This document shows positions 35,450 to 46,864 of a stretch of 64,000 bases of DNA, in pieces (position 1 is the first letter of the stretch; the number at the start of each line of letters is the position of its first letter). The notes beneath the pieces are model-generated. The model searched no databases, was not told the origin of the DNA, and saw nothing but the letters and a program-made list of their open reading frames with translations. The position numbers were made by a program, and so were the translations under genes. The stretch covers positions 124,001 through 188,000 of the forward strand of contig CAJNYU010003365.1 in assembly GCA_905331475.1 (NCBI GenBank), read 5' to 3'. The DNA is from Rotaria socialis. Lineage: Eukaryota; Rotifera; Eurotatoria; Philodinida; Philodinidae.

Positions 35450-36397
35450 CTATGTATTAATGCTTAGAACAGAACTTGAATTGCATTCGACACTAACATA
35501 GGAAGTACCTATGTCGAATGATCTGTTCTTTTTCTGTTTGATATTCCAACTTTCAATAAAAAGTAATGTATGCTTCCGTTCGATTGCTATACAAGTAATA
35601 GTCGATACAATACATATAACTGTTATTGAACTAAGTATAACATGTCCATAAATAACAATCTTATTAACAGGTAAATGAAATATAATTAGAAATAATCGAG
35701 CAAGAAATTCGAACAGTAATCCAATAGCCCAAATACTTGTGATTATAATACATGAAAGACGAAATGATGAACAGTTTTTATATATCCAGTCATATACTTG
35801 AACTACTTCTTCTTTATGGAAAACTTTCCTTGACGAAACTTCCTCTTGAAGATCTGTGTATCGACTATCAACTTGTTCTTGTTGATCACAAAATATATGT
35901 TCAGGTAATCCAACATCTTCTCGATTTGTTGGAACTAAATCTTGATACATATAATAACCAACTGGACGTAAGCTACAACGATGATGGCAACAATGAAATG
36001 GAATCAATGTGATAGCGAATATAATTGAAATAATACCAGTAATAACAGATTTTTCTAAGAGTAGTACAATTGGATTACGTGTTATAACGACTACAATACC
36101 TGTAATAGCAAAAGTAGTAAAAACTAGAAAGCCAAGTGCATCAAATGTGCAAAACAATATGGCTTTAGTAATGACCATAACAAGAGGTGGGGTACCTGCA
36201 GCTAATAGTGCATAAACAGGTTTCGTGTGTTTTTGTAGAATAAAATATATAACGAGCGGAAGAATAATATCGACAACAATTGCTATAAGAAAATGAGGAA
36301 TATGATGTTTAAATGTACGCCAAATAGAAAATGTTTTTTTCGCAGATACTTCTGACTGTTGATCTGGAGAATAAAATAATTCATATATCGGTAGCAT
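35450..36397 (-). CDS. VC0807-like multi-pass membrane protein, paralogue 1
   Basis: A single-exon frame of 315 residues with about six or seven membrane spans. The first half (DIILPLVIYFILQ, then YALLAAGTPPLV, TFDALGFLVF and LLLEKSVITGIISIIFAI) has the layout of the VC0807 family, membrane proteins of unknown function best known from bacteria and fungi. A His/Cys cluster (HCCHHRC) follows span 5. The second half has a conserved YDWIYKNC segment, two more spans and a polar tail. An acceptor-like TTTTAG lies shortly upstream of the start. It is a close paralogue of 38057-38935, but with a longer N- and C-terminus. Transport or cell-envelope roles proposed for the family are unproven. Non-metazoan origin is an inference. 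Confidence 0.65.
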   Translation of the reverse strand: MLPIYELFYSPDQQSEVSAKKTFSIWRTFKHHIPHFLIAIVVDIILPLVIYFILQKHTKPVYALLAAGTPPLVMVITKAILFCTFDALGFLVFTTFAITGIVVVITRNPIVLLLEKSVITGIISIIFAITLIPFHCCHHRCSLRPVGYYMYQDLVPTNREDVGLPEHIFCDQQEQVDSRYTDLQEEVSSRKVFHKEEVVQVYDWIYKNCSSFRLSCIIITSIWAIGLLFEFLARLFLIIFHLPVNKIVIYGHVILSSITVICIVSTITCIAIERKHTLLFIESWNIKQKKNRSFDIGTSYVSVECNSSSVLSINT

Positions 36398-38056
36398 TCC
36401 AAGCCAGTTTCTAAAATTTTAATTTCTATAAAAAAAAATCAAAAATGTTTAGAGCTTTTTTCCGTGTTATATAGCTAGATTCGAGGAATATATTCTGATT
36501 CTTATTCAAGATATGATTTGAGTTTAGATTCGTTTCTCACAATTATTCAAATGACGATGCTTCTTCTTAAATAGCACATACATCTACTGTTTAATATTTA
36601 TTAGAAAAATGAATGATGATACTTTCTGCCAAATTATCATTGTCAGTTAGTTTTAATAACTTTCTTTTAAACTTTTTGCTATGCTATCGAATTAATCAAT
36701 TCAGTATATTTAACAGAAAAGATACGTTTTTCATTTCACTAAAATTCGACTGTTGTAAATCTTTCAATAAACTTTTAAATAAACATCTGTCATTTTTTCT
36801 ATTAGAATTTTTGAAATTCAATATGCTCCAATATAGATCTGTTTTATTCCTTCTTTTCACTCGACAAGTCTGAACTAGGAAAAGGAAAAATTGTATTTAA
36901 CCAAATATCCTCTAAGTCTACAATCAAAATAACGATGGGTGTGTGTTAAAAGAAAGTAAATTCTATATTCAAGAGATTAATAATCATGGTTATGAATAAT
37001 AATCAAACTAAATGCTAGTAATACTTGCACAGCTCTAATAGGTTTCTAGAGAAAAAATGATTTATTTGACAATTAAATGTACCGAACGAAAATTGATAAT
37101 TTTCCATACTAGTAAGATTATGACGAGAATTGCAGTAACTTTCTTATGTCAAAATTCAAATATTTTGTGTTTTACTAACGGTAGAATGAAATAGTTGTTA
37201 TTATTATTTGCATGCATCATTTGAAACAAAGGCTTCGATATGTGCTGATTTCGAAAATATGGAAAAATACTCACCAAAATACGTTTTACTTGCAGTCACG
37301 ATGCATGAAAAAGAAAAATTTTACGTTCCTGTTTTAGTTTCTCCTTTGCTGACTTTTGTATTTCTGTCGATCATTCGAGTCTCATATTGACAGAAGCGTT
37401 ATGATGTACATTTTGCAATCAATACACATTCGATTATTGTTACGAAGAATGACGACATATATATCGTCATTTTCGTAATAAATGATGGTTGCTTAACTTC
37501 ATTCTGCTTTTTTTCTTATGCATCACATTTTACTTGCATATCTAATGAATCGAGTACTCTCTGAAGCACATTTTTCTTTCGTTTTTTCCTCACAAAAAGA
37601 GAAAATGAATCAATTCAAGTATTTTTTTTTAATGCTTCAAAATAGTATGTCAATATAAGGTAGATGATAATATGAATGGATTTTATTTAAAATACTATCA
37701 ATATTAAATCGATTAGCGATACAATAGTGTAGATATAATAGATAAATTTTTATTTGATGATTTTAAAATACAAAAATATATTGACCAAAAATAAATAAAA
37801 ATTGGTATTGTCTGATTTATGGACGATTATTTGATCAAAAACATTACTTTAGTGATAATGAAGTTGATAATAATGTATGCGCTCATAAAACTTCATTTTT
37901 TTTTATAAAATATTCTTAATGGCTAGGCTATAGTAGATTTATCTGAAATTTTAGCGAAGAGTTTTGAAGGATATCTTCATTGAACATCAATAGTCAATCG
38001 AAATATTTCTCTAAAATGTAATTTTTTTTCTTTTATTAACAATAATATACATGGAA
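36398..38056. other. Spacer between the two VC0807-like paralogues
   Basis: AT-rich, no gene seen. It should hold the promoter of the downstream copy (35450-36397). Confidence 0.5.
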
Positions 38057-38935
38057 CTATTGTACATAAAAATGCTCTTGTTTCCATCGTCCGATGGATA
38101 TAATTGTTTGTTTTCGTTCTCTAACAACACAAATAATTGTTAATAAAATACATATCACTGTTAGTGCACTAAGTATGATATTTCCATACATAACTATTTT
38201 ATTAACAGATAAATGGACTAGAATAAGAGTCAATCGAGCAAGAAATTCTGCCAGAAATCCGACTCCCCAAGTACTTGTTATTAAATAACATGAAAAGCGA
38301 AATGATGGACAATTTGTATACATCCATTCATATAATTGACCAATTTCTTCTCTATCAGATATTTTACGTATAAGAACTTCAGATTCACGATCTTCTTCTT
38401 CTCCGGTTCGAGTAGATTCTTGATTATTAATGAAGAGATTTGCAGGTAATCCAACTTGTTCACGATTTGTTGGAATTAAATCTTGATAAAAATAATAGGC
38501 AAGTGGTCGTAGATGATAATGATGATGACAACAACAATTAAATGGAATCAATGATATAGCAAATACAATTGAAACAATCCCAGTAACAAGAGACTTTTCT
38601 AATAGAATTATGATAGCATTGTGTGTTATGATAGCAACAATGCCTGATATAATAAAACCAATAGCAACAAGAAAACCAAGTGCATCAAATGTTCGAGTTA
38701 AGATAGCTTTAAGAAGTACCATAAAAAGAGGTGGAGTACCAGCAACTATCATTGCATAAACAGGTTTAACATATTTTTGTAGTATAAAATAAATAATAAA
38801 TGGAAAAATGATATCAACAAGAGTAGTTGCAAGAACACGTGGTATATGACGTTTAAATGCTTGCCATATGGAGAATTGAATATGTGTGTTAACTTGTGTC
38901 TGCACAGTAGAAGAAGTTGACTGAGTAGAAGTCAT
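38057..38935 (-). CDS. VC0807-like multi-pass membrane protein, paralogue 2
   Basis: A single-exon frame of 292 residues on the same strand as paralogue 1. The two align along their whole length: FSIWQAFKRHIPR against FSIWRTFKHHIPH, DLIPTNREQVGLPANLF against DLVPTNREDVGLPEHIF, and NKIVMYGNIILSALTVIC against NKIVIYGHVILSSITVIC. The features are the same: conserved PVYA..AGTPPL, TFDALGFLV, LLEKS.VTGI and a Cys/His cluster (NCCCHHH). The N-terminus is a short Ser/Thr-rich cytosolic segment. It comes from a tandem duplication with paralogue 1 about 1.7 kb away; the conserved and open frames suggest both copies are under selection. Function unknown. Confidence 0.65.
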   Translation of the reverse strand: MTSTQSTSSTVQTQVNTHIQFSIWQAFKRHIPRVLATTLVDIIFPFIIYFILQKYVKPVYAMIVAGTPPLFMVLLKAILTRTFDALGFLVAIGFIISGIVAIITHNAIIILLEKSLVTGIVSIVFAISLIPFNCCCHHHYHLRPLAYYFYQDLIPTNREQVGLPANLFINNQESTRTGEEEDRESEVLIRKISDREEIGQLYEWMYTNCPSFRFSCYLITSTWGVGFLAEFLARLTLILVHLSVNKIVMYGNIILSALTVICILLTIICVVRERKQTIISIGRWKQEHFYVQ

Positions 38936-41101
38936 TGGTTTGTTTGTCTAAATACCTACAACAAGCAAGATAATTGAGTAGTTGTTGGCTATTTTAATTC
39001 GGTAGCTAGATACATTTAACAATAAATAATAAAGAAAAAAATACTGAATATCTCATGTTTATTTATGAGAATCTGAATTTTCACTTTTGTTGTTTCAATA
39101 GCTGTTTTTGATTATGTTTCAAAATTCAATTCATTTCAAATGATTCAATTCATAATTTGAGTAGAATATGATTACGGATATATTGAATTTTTTAGATAAG
39201 AAATGAATAGATATTGATTTGAATCCGTGCAAAATAAACATTACTATAGAGATCTTTTTATTCAAAGAGAAAAAATCAATTATTAAAATACTTACGTTTA
39301 AAAATGAATTTCAACATTGTATGAGATGATGTTTTCAATGCAAAAAAATTCGCTTGATTGTTTTCATAGATCAACTTTGATTAAAACGATTATCGAAGCA
39401 CGTATTTATACGCTAAAATGTATATTATACAGTTGTGTTTTTCTTCTCTCGTCAGCTCGTGTTTTTTTTGATCGAGGCTACATAGAGAATGAGTCATGCG
39501 CGAACAATATTATTAAGACACACGTTTTTTTACTTTACGATATGAGGCGTTGTCAGTCGGTCATGTGATATTATATTATATATACATGAAGAAAAATGAT
39601 TGGTATTTATTGTCTAGTGATATATTTTTATTACATAAAATAAAATTCGATCATAGATGCTGATGAATTTATTCATAGAGAAGTGATTGAAAAAAATCGT
39701 AATATAAATGTAAAGAATACTTTTCTTGTCCCATTATTTGAAGATGACTACATGGAATAAATGACTTGAAAATAAGCATTTTGATTAATACACATTTTGA
39801 CATGAAAATCTGAATTATCATAGAAAACAGCTGGAAAATCATTCATCCTGTAGATTCTGTTCCATTTTTTACTTGACGAATGTTTCTTACTTTGTAGTAG
39901 ATGTTCAAATATGATAAAATAATCTACCAGAGTGGCAGTATTTTGTTGCATAGATCAATTCAAATAGTTTAATAATTTCATAATACTTCTAATTATTTTT
40001 ACATAAAATCAATAGCTAGAGCATCCTTTGCAACTACAAAGGAAACTTCTTACTATGAAAGAGAGTCACTAAGTGAACCTGCAATTCTAGCAAACATCTA
40101 TGTTATTTAGATACTAAATGTCCAATTATCTAACGGATTTGTCACGAATATACAAGAATCAATTTTCTTTAGGGAAACTATGTATAACTCGTTTTCTATT
40201 GATGCTTGACAATCAAATAAAGTCATTTTTAAGTACATTAGTCAAAAAATGGTAAATGATTCAGCTGTAGATCAATGTCTTCGACATAATTATTTCTTCA
40301 CTATTCGCATAATCAACTTTATTGCGTTCAAAAATTTCAATATGAAACAAATTGTAGAAATTTAAATGGTAACAAATCTGATTGACTCTTGGTTTTCGAC
40401 ATTGTAGAAAACTACTGAGATTGCCAAAATGCAACAATTAATTCAAGATATGAGCAAAGCACTCTAATGTTGCTTTATAATAATAAAAATGAGATGAATA
40501 TTTCAATCTGTCCATTGTCAGATAACTTTCATATTTACAAATCTTGAATGAAATTTTGATAATTAGCTAGATAAGATGCTAATGGTTTCTATTTTACATA
40601 GTTAAAGTATACAATTAATTCTATCTTTTGTTTTAACAGTCAATAATAATCTTCCTTCAATGAAATTCATATAAAATCTTTGACATCAATTTATTGAATA
40701 TTCGTTCTTATGGAATAAAACGCATCGGTTATGTAAGATTTTTGAGAAATAAATAATTATTCAACTGAAATATATTTATAGTTAAAGTGATTGAAGAGCT
40801 AGTCCAACTGTCTTGCTGAATCAGAGTGTTGTTACTCAATACAGTATATATACATTACATGAAAACATAACTATTTGATTGTCATAGCTCTTCATAAATA
40901 GCCTACTGGTTAAAAATACACAAAATTCAACATTTATTATTAAAAGTATCCAATTGAAACATGAAACGAAATTCTATTTTTTTTGTCTGTTCGACAAAAT
41001 TCTTCCATTACATACAAACCATTAACATACTTCTTGCATACTCCGTGCGTCCAACCTTTTTTTTACCGTTTTTTCTCATCAACATCAGAAAAGTATTTTA
41101 T
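38936..41101. other. Intergenic region
   Basis: About 2.2 kb, AT-rich, with no gene, tRNA or bounded repeat seen. Confidence 0.5.
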
Positions 41102-43201
41102 TTACATATAGAGTGAAAAATTTTGTTTTGATTTTGCTGCTTCTCGAAGTTTCATTTTCCCGTCTTCTGATATATTGCAATCTTGCATCCAAAGTTTTTT
41201 CAACGATCTATTATGTTGTAACATATCAATGATAGCGTCAACACTTGCATCACTAATTGATTTATTTACATGAAGTGATAATATTAATAGATTTGAATTT
41301 TGATGGTTTACTGTATTAGCTAATAATCGTACACCACGATCACCTATTTGATTATTATTCATTCAAATATCACGAATCCAAATTTGAGCAGCAAAGATAA
41401 CATCTGAATTTTGCCATCGATCTATTTGAAATATTATTGAACAGTTGACATAACAACTGTTATTCATAATATGGAACTGAACTAAGAAGCCATTCATTCA
41501 ACATTGTGATTGCTTTTAACTCGAAGACTTCAGACATCACACTTTTGAAATAATGTACTTTTACAAATAGATTTTAATGGATCAAGTGATGACACGCCCC
41601 CGAAGTTTTGCAGAGAAACTGATTTTGTAATTTTGACTAGAAATATCTTCTAGGAATAGATCTTAATGAACATCGTTTATTGTCAAAATTCTGAATCTTT
41701 TGTTTTTCTTCTATTCTTTTGACGAGAACATAGAATCTACCAATTCATTCGAGTGATATAAAAATTAATCTACGAATTTGAGCTTTTTTTACGCCCTACC
41801 TAAATATGTTTGTCGAGTACTCTAGTAGTCTATCACTTTTTCAAGTTTAGTCTAGACTTCAATGAAAATGAAGTCAAGATTGATTATGTTATATATGCCC
41901 CATCAATTACCAGCCAATGCTAGCCATGTAATTGATCGATTTGTTTTTAACATTTCAGCCAAATGTTCAGCTCCTTTATCAGTAATGCCATTTGAACCGA
42001 GTTCAAGTGATTTAACAATTGACGTATTGGATGATAAAACTTTTGCTAATGAATGAACACCAAGATCTGATACACAATTATTATGAAAATTTAATTCTTC
42101 TAATGTTGTATTTTGTTTTAATGCATCGGCTACAATCGATGCACCTACTGACGTAATAGAATTATATCCAATATCCAGTCTTGTACATTCTTTTTCAGTT
42201 AATGCTTGTTTTACAACAGTTTTCAAATCACGATCAAGCAATTGTTGTTTTGATAAATCAACTGTTGTACGTGAATGACATTTTGAGATATTGATTTCAA
42301 GTTGAGGATTATGATAAGTAAATATATCTGAAATAAAATATCAAACTAATATTTTTAACAATTTATAATACTTTATTTTCTTACCCCCTTTAACATTAAT
42401 TTTATCTGTCAAATGATTAATTTGAGTCTCGTGTTTAGTACAACGTTCATTGACAAGTATTATTTCATTTTTATCACGTTGAGTTTCAATTTGTCGATCA
42501 CTTATTTGAGATGTATCTTGCATAATTAATTCTTTTAATTGTTTTACTTCGTTTCGTAATGCTTTTAGTTGATTTTTTTGTTGATACAATATTTTATTTA
42601 ATTGTTCAACATTAGTATTTAAACGTTGATTAGTTTCTTGTAATTCTTTAAGATGTAATTGATGATTTTTAAGACATTGCTCAGACATATGTTGAATTTT
42701 TTCTTTTAAATGACGATTATCTTGCATTATTTCGCAAAGTACAGGACGAAGTTGTTCATAAGAACAAGTAAAAATGTGTTGTTTTAATTGTTCACTTGGT
42801 CCTGTCCATGGACATTTAATATCTGTAGCCATACAAAAAACAGCTGCTTTTAGACATGATTTTGTAGCGTGTTTTTCAAATAAACCACGTTGAATATTTG
42901 TCATACCACAACTAATACATTTAACAAGTAGACGATCCAGCATATTTAAAACTATACGTTCCGTAACTGGTGTTAAATCTTCTAAAACCATTGATTTATT
43001 GTTACATTTTGATTTTGCACAAGCTCCACCAGTCTTTTTAATTTTATTTTCAATACATACACTACAAAATGTATGTTTACATGGTGTAGAAACTGGCCCA
43101 ACGAGTGGATTATTACAAAATTCACAATTAAGATCCTTATCAATGGACGTTTTGTCCATGTATTCAAAATTAGTAGTTGTACTTGGACTTGTGATTGCCA
43201 T
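41102..43201 (-). pseudogene. RING/TRAF-type zinc finger, coiled-coil, LRR protein, damaged at the 3' end
   Basis: Exon 1 (43201-42385) and exon 2 (from 42327) join in phase across a 57-base intron. The protein starts with a RING-type zinc finger (Cys26, Cys29, Cys41, His43, Cys46, Cys49, then Cys61 and Cys66). A TRAF-like Cys/His region (KCISCG...CKH-like) follows, then a long coiled coil at about 155-265, and NLRC3-type leucine-rich repeats (EELNFHNNCVSDLGVHSLAKV). The RING domain suggests an E3 ubiquitin ligase. The repeats break off at LALAGN near 41903. They resume in the same style at 41362 (NNNQIGDRGVRLLA) with an in-frame TGA just before it. The 540 bases between are either a long intron with GTAATT donor or an insertion; neither reading restores a complete repeat. 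Confidence 0.6.
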
Positions 43202-44857
43202 TTTCTTTAAGAATGAAAAAAAAGTTTATTCTACTTTTTTTCGAATTTCCTTCAAAAATATTCGAAATATATGTGATACGAAATGATTTCGAAATTATTA
43301 TCGTATAACTAAAAGATCGATAAGGGAGAAAGTATAACTTAAACTTCTTCAACATGAATACAATTCATATTATTACAAATAGTCTTTATGGATGTTATTC
43401 AATTAATAATTCATATTTAACTGACAATCATAGCTGTATATACATATTACATTGATTTCTAGGATCTATTCAATGAATAATGCGCATATAAGTGTTTCAA
43501 ATAGTGCTCTGGTGTTTATATTTGATCTCACTCAAAAGAACTTTATCAATAAGTTGGCTCAAGTAAATATTCTAATGTTTTATTATAGTAAAAATATTAA
43601 AAAAAAAGAGCTTTTTATGACAAACGTATGATTCCTGTTCAATCGACATTCTCTCAATAATAATTTGCTTTCAGTGTAGCAAAGAATTTCTTCCAGCTCA
43701 TTGAAAAATCACTGATGACGGGACTTTCTCTTTAAACTATTTTAAGTGAATTATTACAGTAACCTATGAATTCTATTCAATAGTCAATATTTTTCTAGCA
43801 GAAAATCATGTTAAAACTATCCTTTGATCTGCTTTCAAGATATAATATAAACAAATAATTGCTTTGATAAGTGCTACTATGATACACTTCAGTGAAGTTA
43901 TATTTTTTCAAATGCAGAGACGCTCTAATTTATCGTATTTTTCATTGCAAACAATTTTCTTCATAAAAGTAAATACGTCTCATCTATTGTGTCACATGAA
44001 ATTTTAATTCAATCGTAATAAAATGTTCAAATAAAACTTGTTTACCGATTAAACCTTCATTTCTTTTTTTCTGTCAATCGAATTTGTTTATGTGTAGCAA
44101 TTGTAACGTTTCGACCAATTGTACATATAGATATATTTATTTAGTTTTGAGACACATGTCGAACGTCGAGTTCGACATTAGAGATAATTCCATTTTACCT
44201 TGAATGTTTTAAAAAGAACGCTGCTAGGTTTTTTTAACCGACACGTTACTAAAAAGACAACGTGTGAGTAAAATGAAATTTATTCTTCGTTTTGATTCTA
44301 AAAAAAGTAATAATTTATGGCAAGATAATTAATTTTCATTCTAAAGTTATTTAAACTTCATATTTTTCTTTCATATGCATCACATTTATTCAATGAAATT
44401 AAAACTTCTCTCTTGCATGTCGGAAATTCGAAGTTTGAACTAGCTTTATCTTTTGTGCATTTCTTTTTTCTTTTGCCGCTTTTTATATTCAAATGTAAAT
44501 AATAATAATAATAGAAGACGAAGAAGAAGTAGAATAAAACATGCAGACTCAACAACGTTATGTGTGCTTCTTTGAAAAGCACTGCATACAATGAAGCAAA
44601 ATCTACTATTGAAAAATTACAAGACAATATACAACAAAAACAAATATAACTACGTCAATCATTTTGTAAATATATAATTTACATTTTGAGAACTACATTA
44701 TTGTTTCTCTCAATGTAAACTTCATTCAGGGCGATTATTTTCAACATGACTGTAGATTAGTTTTGAATTCGAAAATATTTAAAAAATTTATCACAGTGAC
44801 AAATATATATCCAACAATAAATATTATGCTCGCAAGCTAAAGTACTTTTGGTATTAT
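43202..44857. other. Intergenic region
   Basis: AT-rich, no gene seen; a short AATAATAAT tract occurs near 44501-44513. It probably includes the promoter of the RING/LRR gene. Confidence 0.5.
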
Positions 44858-44859
44858 TA

Positions 44860-45358
44860 CCCAGGTCGAGCAATCATATTGTAAGATCTGATAAGATCTT
44901 GCATCTGATCTTATATGATCTTGCACGACCCTACGAAAATCTGACAAAAAATCGTAGCTCCTAAGATCGGCGATCAATTCGCACAATCAGATTTGTTATG
45001 TCTTCTTCTCGCTCACATTATTATACTCAGTTATCAGCGAGACAGCAACGTGATGGTATGACAACAGAACGGAACAAAAGGATAATCCCCCTTCGCATGG
45101 AATCGAACCNCTTATATGATCTTGCACGATCATACGAAAATCCGACAAAAAATCGTAGCTCCTAAGATCGGCGATCAATTCGCACAATCAGATTCTTGAA
45201 AGATCGTATTGTGTAAGATCTTTCAAGAATCTGATTGTGCGAATTGATCTCAGATCTCAGGAACTACGATTTTTTGTCAGATTCTTGTAAGATGTCGCCC
45301 GTATTCCAAGATCTTGTATGTGCTTCATAAGATCTTGTGTCAGATTTTTCGACCTGGG
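44860..45358. mobile_element. CCCAGGTCGA-family element, copy 2 (word AAGATCTTG)
   Basis: The perfect ends CCCAGGTCGA (44860-44869) and TCGACCTGGG (45349-45358) are flanked by TA on both sides. The body consists of AAGATC/GATCTT words in both orientations, so the whole element can fold. Within it, 44994-45109 is foreign-looking and ends in a tRNA-type B box on the minus strand (GGTTCGATTCC). An unresolved base at 45110 is followed by an 84-base repeat of 44910-44993 with about three differences. The middle is therefore probably an assembly join or an insertion whose rest is missing. Confidence 0.75.
44994..45110 (-). other. Foreign insert with a partial tRNA 3' half at an assembly gap
   Basis: Read on the minus strand from the unresolved base, the sequence starts with a B box GGTTCGATTCC followed by ATGCGAAGGGGGA, as the T arm and acceptor of a tRNA would. 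The 5' part of the tRNA is not present, being cut at the gap. It may be a tRNA gene or a tRNA-derived SINE end. Confidence 0.3.
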
Positions 45359-45360
45359 TA

Positions 45361-46864
45361 ATGATAAATGATTATCTTGTGCTCAGATATCTATGATTGT
45401 TGTAAAAGAAGGACAAAAGGAAAAAATTGAACTAATGTGTTATCTGATCATAGAAAAAGTTAACAGCTATAGAAATTTCAATATGAAAAAGAAAGATTAT
45501 TTAGGTAATTAAAAAATAGCAAGTTAAGTTTGCTATATTCAGATTTATGTCGATATGATCTTGAAAAAAGCTTTTAGGTTGAACATAGAATGAGGAAAGA
45601 TAAAATTGGTTTACTACCACTTAAAATGTTTAAATTGTTACGGAAATAAACAAAGTTTATAAGAAAATTCAGCATTCTCTTGATATGTTGAGAATTTTCT
45701 GGTCTCTGATAGAAGATTATTAGCATTAACGAAGCTTTTCAAGAGTTTAAAATCATTTTATTCAAACGTTTTTTAGAAACCGAGACCTCAAAAGCGTAGA
45801 CACAGAAGCAATGAGATAAGAGGAAAACGTTTTTAATTAAAACCACTGCCTGAATTTGATCTCGATTTTCAAAATCTTAGAAAAAATCCAAAGACATCGC
45901 CACCAAAGCTTTTGAACAATCTTGTGCTCTTGGATAAATTAATTCAAGCTGAATAGATTGATCTGTTCGAAATGATCTTTTGTATTTCTCATAGGTCATG
46001 ACAATTTATTAGATTTTAGAAAAATAAAACTTTATTTAATTGGATTTCATAAAATGACTACTGAAATGTCTGCCATTTTTTTATATTGAATTAATACTAA
46101 TAGTCATTTTTACTAATTTTATTTACATGATTCATGATCAGCTCATCAGTAATAAATCAACGCATGCATTACATTGTTTCCTATTCTATCTTGGCATAGT
46201 GAATTATGTTTATTTAAAATTTTATCAATCGAAATCTGTTATAAAACAGTTTCTAATTTCCGACATTGATTTTATTCTATGTGAATTGTAATCTCCATCG
46301 ACTGCATGCCACTGTTCATACTGGGGTTCAGAAACAATGTATCAGATGTAATAGAAGATTTCGAGTCTTTTATTATTAAAATTTATTTCAGTACCAAATT
46401 ATTCTAAACAACGACTCTCGTTGAAATATCTGTAAGTAATGAAGATTTCATATTAATAGTTATACTAAAACTACTAGGGTTTTTATAAGATATTTATTTA
46501 TTTTAGCAGTTGATTTAATAAACTGTAATGAGCTTACATCATATGAATACAAAAAATTGATTCGATTCCGTACAGTTTTGTAAAACGACAGATCCAACAT
46601 TGGAAATAATTTGTATTAGAGAGCAGAATAAAAGTAAATTACACAATTTTACCGCTCAGTTACGAAGTTCTATTATGATCTGATCGGCCGCTTTCAGTAG
46701 TTCTATCGACCTATTGTCATTTTATCAAATTCTTATTATTTAATCACAAAGAAATTTTTTCATCTTATGTCGTATGATAAAGAATTTCATTTTATATTTA
46801 AATGCTAATGAAAATAGCCTTTTTACATTTATATAATGAGACAACACAGAAAAAAAAACTTAAT
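45361..46864. other. Intergenic region
   Basis: About 1.5 kb of AT-rich sequence downstream of Brachyury; nothing further seen. Confidence 0.5.

Noticed and set aside
42999-43286. Plus-strand frame over the RING region
   Set aside because: Antisense shadow of the RING/coiled-coil coding exon.
44358-44627. 89-codon minus-strand frame
   Set aside because: Lys/Tyr-rich low-complexity translation of AT-rich repeats with no homology.
44860-45358. CRISPR-like array
   Set aside because: The repeated words are short, degenerate, in both orientations and without regular spacers; the ends are those of a transposon.
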